Part shown: one piece after another, positions 6,501 to 13,353 of the stretch
Layout of the letters: each line of letters starts with the position of its first letter
How positions within the stretch are numbered: the first letter of the stretch is position 1
Assembly (NCBI GenBank): GCA_023818865.1
Contig: JAMWDF010000003.1
Span: 12,701 to 33,670 of the forward strand
DNA length: 20,970 nucleotides
Source of the DNA: Candidatus Omnitrophota bacterium
Lineage (GTDB): Bacteria > Ratteibacteria > UBA8468 > B48-G9 > DSTR01
Direction of reading: 5' to 3'
Program-made: the position numbers and the translations under genes
Notes under the pieces: model-generated
The model's input: the letters and a program-made list of their open reading frames with translations, nothing else
Told to the model about the DNA's origin: nothing
The model's database searches: none

Positions 6501-8081
6501 ATGAAGAAAAACTGGCTCACCCAATTTGGCTTACCCATTTTTTTCTTCATAAGTCTGGCTATCTTCGGGCAGGAAAAACTGGAAGTTTGTTCTCTCTTGA
6601 CTGACCATGTTGTTCTGCAGCAGGGGATGACTGTTCCGCTTTGGGGTTGGGCTTCACCTGGAGCTGAAGTGAGCGTCTCCTTTGCTGGTCAGACGAAAAT
6701 TGTCACAGCCGACAAGAACGGTCGGTGGCAGGTAAGACTGGAACCATTGACAGCCAGTTTGACTCCTGCAGAAATGACCATTTGTTCTGGCAGTAGGGTC
6801 ATAGTAGTAAAAGACATTCTGATAGGCGAAGTCTGGTTATGTTCCGGGCAATCAAACATGGCGATGACAGTTTCTGGATGTCTAAACGCAGCCCAGGAAA
6901 AGGAAAGCGCCAGTCCATTAATCAGACATTATCGGGTGCCGCTAAGACATTCTCCCTGGCCAGAAGAAAAAGTGAGTGGTCGCTGGGAGGTGAGCACGCC
7001 GGATGTGGTGGGATCATTCACCGCTACCGGTTATTTCTTCGCCCGGGAAATCGTGAGTCAACTGAATATCCCAGTTGGCATCATTAATTCCAGCTGGGGG
7101 GGCACTAGGATTGAACCATGGATTTGTCCGGAGGGATACCAGCTGGTCCCGGAATTGAAAACTATCAACGAAAGAATTCAGGCTGCTCATCCGGCGACTG
7201 AAAGTGGTCGGCAGCGTTACCTTGGATATCTGAGAGAACTTCAGGAGTGGATAGAGAAAACGCGAAGTCTGATTGACCTTGGGCAAATCCCACCCGAATT
7301 GCCGGCTGTTCCCTGGATTGACGGAGACCAGCAGCAGCCAACCAGAATTTATAACGCAATGATTCACCCGCTCATTCCTTGGGCAATACGTGGGGTTCTC
7401 TGGTATCAGGGAGAAGCTAATGGCAATGAAGGAGAAAGTTACTACCATAAAATGAAAGCCTTAATTGGCGGTTGGCGGGGCGTCTGGAAACAGGGGGATT
7501 TCAGCTTTTACTATGTGCAGTTACCCAACTACCGCTACTCCGACGCGCGTAATGCCGCTGGTGGGGATGGCTGGGCCAGATTGAGAGAGGCCCAGCTGGC
7601 CGCTTTAGGGATTCCCAAGACCGGCATGGCGGTGACGATTGATATCGGCGAAGCTAATGATATTCATCCAAAGAATAAGCAAGATGTGGGAAAACGTTTA
7701 GCCCGGCTTGCGCTGGCAAAGGATTACAATTACGCAATAGTTCCCACCGGTCCTCTCTACAAGAAACACGTGGTTGAAGGCAACAAAATTCGGATTTTCT
7801 TTGATTGTGTTGGTAAAGGACTGATAGTGGCCCGGAAAAATGGTTTGGCTCCTGTGGAAGAAAGGCCTAAGGGGCAACTGACCTGGTTCAGCCTGGCTGG
7901 AGAAGACAAAAATTTTGTCCGGGCTGAGGCCGTGATTGAAGGAGAAACCATAGTGGTTTCCAGTCCACTGGTGAGTAAACCGGTCGCAGTCAGATACGCT
8001 TTTACCACCAATCCAGCTGGCTGTAACCTTTATAACCGGGATGGTTTGCCAGCTTCACCTTTCCGGACTGATAACTGGTGA
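6501..8081 (+). CDS. Exported sialate O-acetylesterase-family protein (SGNH/GDSL-type)
   Basis: A 526-residue carbohydrate esterase of the family typified by sialate 9-O-acetylesterase; in bacteria such enzymes remove acetyl groups from sugars, including plant and mucin glycans. There is a signal peptide at 1-23. An N-terminal beta-domain (about 27-104) has the typical LLTDHVVLQQGMTVPLWGWASPG. The catalytic block GEVWLCSGQSNM carries the nucleophile Ser118. Further motifs are GIINSSWGGTRIEPW (193-207), GVLWYQGEAN (298-307) and the Asp/His pair in EANDIHP (Asp387, His389). The catalytic set is complete. The ATG at 6501 has a GAGGG site at optimal distance. It is the only gene on its strand between the tRNA and the convergent holin-4 gene, so it is probably transcribed alone. 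The natural substrate cannot be told from the sequence. Confidence 0.92.
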   Translation: MKKNWLTQFGLPIFFFISLAIFGQEKLEVCSLLTDHVVLQQGMTVPLWGWASPGAEVSVSFAGQTKIVTADKNGRWQVRLEPLTASLTPAEMTICSGSRVIVVKDILIGEVWLCSGQSNMAMTVSGCLNAAQEKESASPLIRHYRVPLRHSPWPEEKVSGRWEVSTPDVVGSFTATGYFFAREIVSQLNIPVGIINSSWGGTRIEPWICPEGYQLVPELKTINERIQAAHPATESGRQRYLGYLRELQEWIEKTRSLIDLGQIPPELPAVPWIDGDQQQPTRIYNAMIHPLIPWAIRGVLWYQGEANGNEGESYYHKMKALIGGWRGVWKQGDFSFYYVQLPNYRYSDARNAAGGDGWARLREAQLAALGIPKTGMAVTIDIGEANDIHPKNKQDVGKRLARLALAKDYNYAIVPTGPLYKKHVVEGNKIRIFFDCVGKGLIVARKNGLAPVEERPKGQLTWFSLAGEDKNFVRAEAVIEGETIVVSSPLVSKPVAVRYAFTTNPAGCNLYNRDGLPASPFRTDNW

Positions 8082-8108
8082 AAATTTCTGCCTCAAGGGG
8101 AAGAATTT

Positions 8109-8534
8109 TTACGGCCGGGTGATTGTGTAGTCATCTGTCTCAATTACTTTATCTTTTTGGGGACAAGGAGAACTGACAATCTTCATCCGGTAAGTTCCCA
8201 GAAGAGCATTGAGGACTATGCTGGCGAAAGAAAAAAGTAAAGCCCCCCAGAAAGCACTCCAGTAATGGCTGATAATAAACCCCTTCACTAGATAACCGGT
8301 GAGAAGAAAAATAAGGCTATTGAGAAAAAGGTTGAAAAGACCTAAGGTGAGAATGTTGATGGGCAAGGTTAAGATGAAAAGGACCGGGCGGAGAAACCAA
8401 TTAAGCAGACTGATTACCAAGGCAGCGCCCAGCAAGGATACCCAGGAGTTAATCTTCAAACCAGGAATAATCTGAATGGCCAAGAGCAGAGAAACAGTAC
8501 TCACCAGCCAGGTGAGAAAAATGGATTTTTTCAA
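8109..8534 (-). CDS. Phage holin family 4 (YvlD-like) small integral membrane protein
   Basis: A 141-residue membrane protein with four hydrophobic segments. The family signature is WFLRPVLFILTLPINILTLGLFNLFLN, with the LRP and LP.N..TLGLF core. Despite the Pfam name, chromosomal members are not shown to be phage holins and no phage genes are nearby. I place the start at the TTG at 8534. It has a GGGGGG ribosome site five bases upstream, and its first bases overlap the TGA of the methyltransferase gene as TTGA. An upstream TTG at 8549 would add five residues but has no such site. The C-terminal tail (about 30 residues, hydrophilic) is probably cytoplasmic. It is the last gene of a three-gene minus-strand operon and converges on the esterase gene with a 27-base gap. 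Confidence 0.85.
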   Translation of the reverse strand: MKKSIFLTWLVSTVSLLLAIQIIPGLKINSWVSLLGAALVISLLNWFLRPVLFILTLPINILTLGLFNLFLNSLIFLLTGYLVKGFIISHYWSAFWGALLFSFASIVLNALLGTYRMKIVSSPCPQKDKVIETDDYTITRP

Positions 8535-9691
8535 TTTTTCCCCCCGCAAGCAAGAGGCCAGACTTCCTTTGCCCAGAAATCATCTAACCGCCGGTGAAGT
8601 TTTCTTATTGCTGGCTCATCTGTTTTCTTCCAGTACATCCCAGTGAAGCTAAAGGAAAGCTGATGGTTATTTCTGGCTAATAACAGCCTTTTTTTCACAT
8701 ATTCCTCAGCTTGGTTAAAATCAGCCGGCAACTCTTCGCCTATCCGGAGAATAATCTGGCGGCCTTGAATGAGTCTTACAGCCAATTCTACTGGAGTCCA
8801 CCCAGCGCAGGCCTTCTCAATAAAACCAGCCTCTGTCGCCACTAGATTAGGAAAAGAATCCAGGGTAACCTGGAAAACATGTGGTCCAGAGCAGGTATGA
8901 ATATCTACATATTTCCAGTTTTTGGCTACCCGGAGGTCAAAAGGAAGGATAAATCGGCGGTAAAAATCAGCAGAGACCAGGTTGACGGAACATTCTGCGA
9001 TGGAGACACTGTCAACCTTTCCCTCTGGCAGTCTTTCCGCGGTAATCCATTCTCTAAACTTCTTATTCACTTCCACAAAAAACTCCGTCACAATTTCCAG
9101 GTAAGAAAAGAATTTTTCTGGTTGGGTAAAAGGCGCGGTGAAGCTTTCGTTACCAAGAATTAGATGAGCCAGATTGAAAGGTCCTTGCGTATCTGGCAAG
9201 GCAATTTTCATCCAGGATGGGGTTAACTCTCTGGCGACTAAAATTTCTTGCTTGATGAGTGGAAGCCAGCCGCTCTTTTCTGGGTCAGGCATACCTTGTT
9301 TCAACGCCTGAGCCAGTGAAAGGCTGGTTGCCGGCACATAACCGGCTTCTGCCTGCACAGTAAGGCCAAAACAGGTTGCCAGGGTTCCTGGACCAAGACC
9401 GGTAGGAAGTATAGGAGCAATGGGGTTGAGTAGAGCTAACGGTCTGGTCAAATCATCCAGTTTAGTCAGGAGGTGTTCTTCTGGAGAAGAGAAAGGATGA
9501 GGCGCTGATTTTCCTTCACCGGCGGAGATATCGGTTATTCTGTTCAGGCTTAAGACTGGATATTGCCGGGGTTGATTCTGCCAGATTTTTTGCCAGGCTA
9601 AGTCCGAGCGACGCTCTGGGTGAATTTTTAGTTCCTGGTCAATTTCGGCAATTCTTTCTGCTATTTTTTCTTTAACAAAAGCCCTGTCCAT
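8531..9691 (-). CDS. Uroporphyrinogen decarboxylase (URO-D)-like protein, probable cobamide/methyl-transfer branch
   Basis: A 386-residue member of the URO-D/MtaA superfamily. Seen: IALPDTQGPFNLAHLILGNE (163-182), a common motif of the divergent bacterial branch; FFVEVNKKFREWI (204-216); SIAECSVNLVSADFYRRFILPFD (230-252); and VDIHTCSGPHVFQVTLDSFPNL (262-283). The His265-x-Cys267 pair matches the H-x-C zinc site of methylcobamide:coenzyme M methyltransferases; the third cysteine expected some 70-80 residues later is not evident (that region reads SFSFTGMYW). True HemE is shorter, so heme synthesis is unlikely. I chose the ATG at 9691 because AGGAG lies eight bases upstream; the TTG at 9709 overlaps the ATPase stop as TTGA but has no ribosome site. 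Being sandwiched in a sugar-ABC-ATPase operon suggests catabolism of a methylated or carbohydrate-derived compound; this is inference. Confidence 0.82.
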   Translation of the reverse strand: MDRAFVKEKIAERIAEIDQELKIHPERRSDLAWQKIWQNQPRQYPVLSLNRITDISAGEGKSAPHPFSSPEEHLLTKLDDLTRPLALLNPIAPILPTGLGPGTLATCFGLTVQAEAGYVPATSLSLAQALKQGMPDPEKSGWLPLIKQEILVARELTPSWMKIALPDTQGPFNLAHLILGNESFTAPFTQPEKFFSYLEIVTEFFVEVNKKFREWITAERLPEGKVDSVSIAECSVNLVSADFYRRFILPFDLRVAKNWKYVDIHTCSGPHVFQVTLDSFPNLVATEAGFIEKACAGWTPVELAVRLIQGRQIILRIGEELPADFNQAEEYVKKRLLLARNNHQLSFSFTGMYWKKTDEPAIRKLHRRLDDFWAKEVWPLACGGKN

Positions 9692-9705
9692 ATCTGTGGC
9701 TCCTG

Positions 9706-10815
9706 TCAAGAGTTGGCGAGGAGTGATCGGTGAGTATCCGGGTCAAAGAGATGAGCATTTCTCATATCAAAGACCACTTCCAGAAAATCGCCAGGTTTGA
9801 TTTTAACGGTACCATCAAAGCACGCCAGAAAATCCAAGTTTTTTACTTTAAGATAAACCAAAGTGCTGACACCAAGTGGTTCTACCACATCCACGGTCGC
9901 CGGGACCTTTGGAAACTTGGCTTCACTTGGGAACAGATTGGCTGGAAGGATGTGCTCCGGTCTCAGGCCCAGAATAACATTTTTCATCTTCCGATCCAGC
10001 AACCGTCTGGATACTTCCGGGGGCAAAGGCAGGCTTATCTCCCTTAAAATTACAGCCAATTTCCCTTGACTTTCTTCCAGCCTGGCCAGGAAAAAGTTCA
10101 TAGAAGGGCTCCCAATAAAACCGGCGACAAACTGGTTGGCTGGATACTGATAAAGATTCAAAGGGCTATCCACCTGTTGCAATAACCCGTTGTCCATCAC
10201 AGCAATCCGTTTTCCCATGGTCATTGCTTCCACCTGATCATGGGTGACATAAATGGTAGTAATACCCAAATGTCGATGAAGTTTAATCAATTCGGCTCGC
10301 ATCTGCACCCTTAATTTGGCATCCAGATTGGAAAGAGGCTCATCCATCAAAAAAAGTTTTGGTTCTCTGACTATGGCTCGGGCCAGGGCTACTCTTTGTC
10401 TTTCTCCCCCAGAAAGTTCTTTCGGTTTCCGCCTCAATAGTTGCCCTAATCCCAGTAGCTCAGCAGTTGTTTTCACTTTCTCTTCAATTCTCAACCGGGG
10501 CAGTTTCCGGACGCGCAAACCGAAGGCAATATTGTCAAAGACAGTCATATGGGGATAAAGAGCATAATTCTGGAAAACCATCGCCACATCTCTATCTTTA
10601 GGGGGAAGATGATTGACCAGTTTACCCTCAATCCAAATTTCACCACTATTCAATTCTTCCAGTCCGGCGATCAAACGTAAGATTGTGGTTTTACCGCATC
10701 CTGATGGGCCAACCAGAACAATAAATTCTTTGTCTGCCACCTCCAAAGAAAAATTCTTAACCGCAACTACCAGGTCGAAATTCTTACACAGATTGACCAG
10801 TTTTACCCAGGCCAT
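9706..10815 (-). CDS. Carbohydrate ABC transporter ATP-binding protein (MalK/UgpC/MsmK type)
   Basis: A 369-residue ATPase subunit of a CUT1-type sugar importer. Seen: Walker A GPSGCGKT (36-43), Q-loop Gln82 in VFQNYALYPHMTV, signature LSGGERQRVALARAI (134-148), Walker B LFLMDEPLSNLDAKLR (154-169) and the switch His192 in YVTHDQ. The C-terminal third has the TOBE/OB-fold layout typical of MalK (VILGLRPEHILPANL). The 360-370 residue length is normal. No permease or binding-protein gene is in the window, so this may be a shared ATPase serving several importers, as MsmK does, or the rest may lie elsewhere. It is first in the minus-strand operon, followed by the URO-D-like gene with stop and start in contact. 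The ATG at 10815 has no strong ribosome site. Confidence 0.94.
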   Translation of the reverse strand: MAWVKLVNLCKNFDLVVAVKNFSLEVADKEFIVLVGPSGCGKTTILRLIAGLEELNSGEIWIEGKLVNHLPPKDRDVAMVFQNYALYPHMTVFDNIAFGLRVRKLPRLRIEEKVKTTAELLGLGQLLRRKPKELSGGERQRVALARAIVREPKLFLMDEPLSNLDAKLRVQMRAELIKLHRHLGITTIYVTHDQVEAMTMGKRIAVMDNGLLQQVDSPLNLYQYPANQFVAGFIGSPSMNFFLARLEESQGKLAVILREISLPLPPEVSRRLLDRKMKNVILGLRPEHILPANLFPSEAKFPKVPATVDVVEPLGVSTLVYLKVKNLDFLACFDGTVKIKPGDFLEVVFDMRNAHLFDPDTHRSLLANS

Positions 10816-10834
10816 GTCAGTGGTGATTTACCTT

Positions 10835-10843
10835 ATTGTATCA
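10835..10843 (-). promoter_or_regulatory. Extended -10 promoter of the ABC ATPase operon
   Basis: On the minus strand TGATACAAT (10843-10835) fits the extended -10 pattern TGn followed by TACAAT. No good -35 box sits at standard distance; TTGCCT (10866-10861) is 20 bases away. Initiation near 10828 would give only about 12 bases of leader, without a ribosome site. Confidence 0.5.
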
Positions 10844-10852
10844 CACCGGGAA

Positions 10853-10881
10853 TTGACCGAAGGCAATTTTAGTAATAGGAT
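10853..10881 (+). promoter_or_regulatory. Candidate promoter of the pseudopilin gene
   Basis: TTGACC (10853-10858), 17 bases, then TAGGAT (10876-10881). Initiation near 10888 would lie five bases before the ATG at 10893 or 26 bases before the ATG at 10914. It abuts the opposite-facing promoter of the ABC ATPase operon. Confidence 0.45.
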
Positions 10882-10892
10882 TTTCTCTGAAA

Positions 10893-11429
10893 ATGGAATT
10901 TTGGCTTGGGTGGATGAAGAAATCTGAGAAGGGTTTTACTTTGGTAGAACTCCTGGTGGTGATGGCCATTATGGCCATTTTGGCCGCACTGATGTTGCCG
11001 GCTCTTTCCCGAGCCAGAGACAAATCTCGTGAAACCCAAACCATCAATCATCTCCGGCAGATTATGATGGCGCTGGCTATGTTTGTTGAGGAAGAGGAGA
11101 AACTGCCAGGGGGAAGTGGAGATATCGCCAGTTTAGCTACTGAACTGGGTAAGTATATCCGGGAAGACTCGGATGTCTACCGCGATGGTTGGAAACGGGA
11201 CCTTATCTATGTAGACCACTCAGCCTATGGCTATAGTTCCCTGGCAATTTCAGGCCCACCGATAAGCGGTTACTATAATCCTGACAGTTTCCAGTTGTAC
11301 TCCCGGGGTCGTGACGGCCAATGTTCTTCAGTGGCAGCGGATGAAGTCAACCAAGATAATCTCTGGGTAGACACCAGGGGAGCCAGGGTAGTCCGTTTCA
11401 GCTCGGTGGTAACAGAAACTGGACAATGA
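10893..11429 (+). CDS. Type II secretion / type IV pilin-like protein (GspG-type pseudopilin)
   Basis: A prepilin with leader KKSEKG followed by FTLVELLVVMAIMAILAALMLPALSRAR; cleavage is expected after Gly14 in this numbering, exposing the N-methylated Phe, with Glu19 at the conserved mature position 5. The hydrophobic helix covers about 15-37. The C-terminal part has the GspG-like DGWKRDLIYVDHSAYGY (98-114) and FQLYSRGRDGQ (133-143), close to the DxWGxxxxY and YSxGxDG calcium-loop pattern of major pseudopilins. Two starts are possible. The ATG at 10893 is listed; the ATG at 10914 gives the more typical leader MKKSEKG. Neither has a clear ribosome site. At 178 residues it is a little longer than GspG. 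It stands alone, 7.5 kb from the GspE/F genes, and probably uses that machinery. Confidence 0.85.
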   Translation: MEFWLGWMKKSEKGFTLVELLVVMAIMAILAALMLPALSRARDKSRETQTINHLRQIMMALAMFVEEEEKLPGGSGDIASLATELGKYIREDSDVYRDGWKRDLIYVDHSAYGYSSLAISGPPISGYYNPDSFQLYSRGRDGQCSSVAADEVNQDNLWVDTRGARVVRFSSVVTETGQ

Positions 11430-11565
11430 GAAACTTGGGTTGGTTTGGTGAATCAATACTATGACTTTCTTATTCTGGAGTCCCTTTTGGCCTTATTCCC
11501 AGTTTGAGCTGTAAAATTTGTACTCTTCATCCACTTAGATTGGTTTTGGTCAAGAAATCAGTCAG

Positions 11566-11595
11566 TTGACTTACCTGGCGCATTAAGTCTAAAAT
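11566..11595 (+). promoter_or_regulatory. Promoter of glyQ, implying a leaderless transcript
   Basis: TTGACT (11566-11571), 18 bases, TAAAAT (11590-11595). Initiation is expected near 11602, directly before the ATG at 11603, and no ribosome site precedes that ATG. The 173 bases between the pseudopilin stop and glyQ hold no recognisable T-box element or other gene. Confidence 0.5.
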
Positions 11596-11602
11596 ACTAA
11601 AG

Positions 11603-12454
11603 ATGGAATTTCAAAAAACCTGGCGGCAATTAGAAGATTTTTGGGTGAAGAAAGGATGTGTTCTCTGGCATCCTTACAATGTTGAAGTTGGAGCGGGTAC
11701 CTTGAATCCAGCAACATTTTTTGGGATTCTGGGCGAGAAAGAATGGAAGGTTGTGTATCTGGAGCCTTCGGTGAGGCCGGCGGATGGACGTTATGGAGAA
11801 AACCCGGTTCGGCTTTATCTGCACCACCAAATTCAGGTTATCCTCAAGCCGCCGCCAGATAATATTCAGAACCTATATCTGAAAAGTTTAGCCAGCTTGG
11901 GCATCAACATCCAGGAGCACGACATTCGGTTTGTTGAAGACAACTGGGAAGCACCTACTCTAGGGGCTTGGGGAGTAGGCTGGGAGGTGTGGTTGGATGG
12001 CTTGGAAATTACGCAGTTTACATATATGCAGCAGGCAGGAGGATTTGACCTGAAACCAGTCGCTTGTGAAATTACCTACGGACTGGACAGGATAGTTAAT
12101 TTTCTTCAGGGCAAGAAAAATGTTTTTCAGCTGGACTGGAACAGGGAAATCACCTTTGGTCAGATTCACAAGGAGAGAGAAAGACAATACTCGCGATATG
12201 CATTTGAAGTGGCTGATATCCCGTTTCTTTTTCAAACATTTGATCAGTTTGAAGCGGAAGCTTTTCGGGTTCTCCAGGCAGGTTTGGTCTTCCCTGCCTA
12301 TGATTATGTTTTGAAGCTTTCTCACCTTTTTAACTGGTTGGATGCAAGAAAAGCAATTAGTGTCAGTGAACGGGTCCGATTCATTTCCCGGGTGAGAAAA
12401 CTGGCTAGGGCTTGTGCTGAATTCTACCTAAGGGAACCGAGAAGTATTATGTAA
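11603..12454 (+). CDS. glyQ: Glycine--tRNA ligase alpha subunit
   Basis: The class II catalytic subunit that activates glycine with ATP in the alpha2beta2-type bacterial glycyl-tRNA synthetase. The 283-residue protein matches family length. Seen: NVEVGAGTLNPATFFGILG (26-44), the motif 2 region EPSVRPADGRYGENPVRLYLHHQIQVILKPPPDNIQNLYLKSL (54-96), HDIRFVEDNWEAPTLGAWGVGWEVWLDGLEITQFTYMQQAGG (106-147), EITYGLDRI (156-164) and LDARKAISVSERVRFI (249-264). Compared with the E. coli and Thermotoga sequences as I recall them, QPSRRPTDGRYGENPNR reads EPSVRPADGRYGENPVR, so the ATP/motif 2 region is a variant, as in some other phyla. The glyS beta-subunit gene, normally directly downstream, is absent here; tRNA-Leu follows instead. 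No ribosome site precedes the ATG. Confidence 0.95.
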   Translation: MEFQKTWRQLEDFWVKKGCVLWHPYNVEVGAGTLNPATFFGILGEKEWKVVYLEPSVRPADGRYGENPVRLYLHHQIQVILKPPPDNIQNLYLKSLASLGINIQEHDIRFVEDNWEAPTLGAWGVGWEVWLDGLEITQFTYMQQAGGFDLKPVACEITYGLDRIVNFLQGKKNVFQLDWNREITFGQIHKERERQYSRYAFEVADIPFLFQTFDQFEAEAFRVLQAGLVFPAYDYVLKLSHLFNWLDARKAISVSERVRFISRVRKLARACAEFYLREPRSIM

Positions 12455-12468
12455 CCACGGGTTAGATG

Positions 12469-12550
12469 GCCGGGATGGTGGAATTGGCAGACACGTACGT
12501 TTGAGGGGCGTATGGCTTCGGCCGTGGGGGTTCAAATCCCCCTCCCGGCA
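12469..12550 (+). tRNA. tRNA-Leu, anticodon GAG
   Basis: An 82-base class II tRNA. Acceptor GCCGGGA (12469-12475) pairs with TCCCGGC (12543-12549); the discriminator is A. The anticodon stem TACGT/GCGTA (one U-G pair) encloses TTGAGGG with anticodon GAG at 12503-12505. A long variable arm with GGC-TTCG-GCC is present, and the T arm is GGGGG-TTCAAAT-CCCCC. CCA is not encoded. It starts 14 bases after the glyQ stop. A TATTAT box (12445-12450) in the glyQ end has only a poor -35, so the tRNA may be cut from the glyQ transcript. Confidence 0.97.
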
Positions 12551-12593
12551 CTCTGACACCAAGAAGTCGGGGTATCTAAACCTGGTGAAATTG

Positions 12594-12827
12594 ATGGACC
12601 AGAGGAATTCGGACATTTCAAAAAAACCATTCTTTCCTATTCCTGAGAGGACGCCACTTTGGGAAGACCTGGTTATTATCGTTTCAATTGTTGTTCTCTG
12701 GCCGGTGGTTTTGCGGCGTGAGTCTTTCTGGAGTCGGATGATCATGGTGTTGACCCTGCTGGTCCTGATTTTCATTCTCGGGAGAAGGCTGAAAAGGATT
12801 AATCGGATAACCGGCCATGACCAATAA
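12594..12827 (+). CDS. Small two-TM membrane protein, unknown family (77 aa)
   Basis: I do not recognise a family. The 77-residue product has a polar N-terminus, then PLWEDLVIIVSIVVLWPVVL (21-40) and MIMVLTLLVLIFIL (49-62) as two membrane segments, separated by a short basic loop (RRESFWSR), and a basic C-terminus (GRRLKRINRI). The positive-inside rule is ambiguous because both the loop and the tail are basic. I start it at the ATG at 12594 because upstream in-frame codons would run into the tRNA-Leu gene; an in-frame TTG (12591) and GTG (12585) are alternatives. No strong ribosome site is seen. Its stop overlaps the TPR gene start by 11 bases, so it is likely a genuine gene coupled to the TPR and M28-FtsX genes. 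Confidence 0.6.
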   Translation: MDQRNSDISKKPFFPIPERTPLWEDLVIIVSIVVLWPVVLRRESFWSRMIMVLTLLVLIFILGRRLKRINRITGHDQ

Positions 12828-13353
12828 CTTACGACCTTTCCTATTTGTCTTGTTGGTAAGTGCTATGGTGCCGTTAGGGGTAATGTTGACCGGGACTGGA
12901 GCTAATGGAGAAAGGGAAGCCGAGAAGCATTTTGCTGAGGGTAACCTTTTGGCAGCAGCGAAATCGTGGGAAAAAATGGAAAAGGAGCGGCCGCGCGAAG
13001 ACCTGTATGAAAAAATCAGCATTTGCTACCTGTCATTGGGAGACAAAATTCAAGCCAGACAATGGTTGGAAGCTGGATTGACCAGATTCCCCCGGTGTGG
13101 TAATTTGTTGTTCAATTTAGCTTGGCTTGATTATAGTGAACAACGGTGGGAAGATGCCTTAAGGCTGACTGAGCGATTGGTAGAAATAAATCCAAATTTC
13201 CCTGAGGCTCATTACCTCAGGGGGTGCATTTTAGAAGCCCAGGGACGCAGGAAAGAAGCCAAGAAACAATTTATTGAGGAAATTAACCGCAATCCAGGTT
13301 CAAAGAAAACCTGGCAAAAACTGAAGGAGTCAGTCAATGAGCAGAAACGCTAA
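12817..13353 (+). CDS. Exported or membrane-anchored TPR-repeat protein
   Basis: A 178-residue protein with a hydrophobic N-terminal segment (LRPFLFVLLVSAMVPLGVMLTGTGA, 5-29) that acts as a signal peptide or anchor. About four tetratricopeptide repeats follow at roughly 32-60, 62-93, 95-127 and 129-161. Typical TPR positions are visible in AEKHFAEGNLLAAAKSWEKM, FNLAWLDYSEQRWEDALRLTERLVEINPNFPEAHYLRGCILEAQGRRKEAKKQF. TPRs mediate protein-protein contact; no enzymatic motif is present. The gene overlaps the small membrane protein by 11 bases and the M28-FtsX fusion by 17 bases. That points to coupled translation and suggests it scaffolds the fusion protein on the periplasmic face; the partnership is inference from gene order. 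Confidence 0.85.
   Translation: MTNNLRPFLFVLLVSAMVPLGVMLTGTGANGEREAEKHFAEGNLLAAAKSWEKMEKERPREDLYEKISICYLSLGDKIQARQWLEAGLTRFPRCGNLLFNLAWLDYSEQRWEDALRLTERLVEINPNFPEAHYLRGCILEAQGRRKEAKKQFIEEINRNPGSKKTWQKLKESVNEQKR

Noticed and set aside
7014..7448. A 144-codon minus-strand frame
   Set aside because: It is antisense to the esterase catalytic region, whose motifs are intact on the plus strand.
8109..8534. Prophage indicated by a holin-family protein
   Set aside because: The holin-4 family includes many chromosomal membrane proteins of the YvlD type; no lysin, tail, capsid or integrase gene is present.
11430..11602. Glycine T-box riboswitch before glyQ
   Set aside because: No T-box core sequence or specifier hairpin with terminator was recognised, and the promoter next to the ATG would bypass it.
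12501..12593. Longer N-terminus of the small membrane protein starting inside tRNA-Leu
   Set aside because: It would use the tRNA anticodon and T arm as coding sequence; the ATG at 12594 gives a sensible membrane protein.
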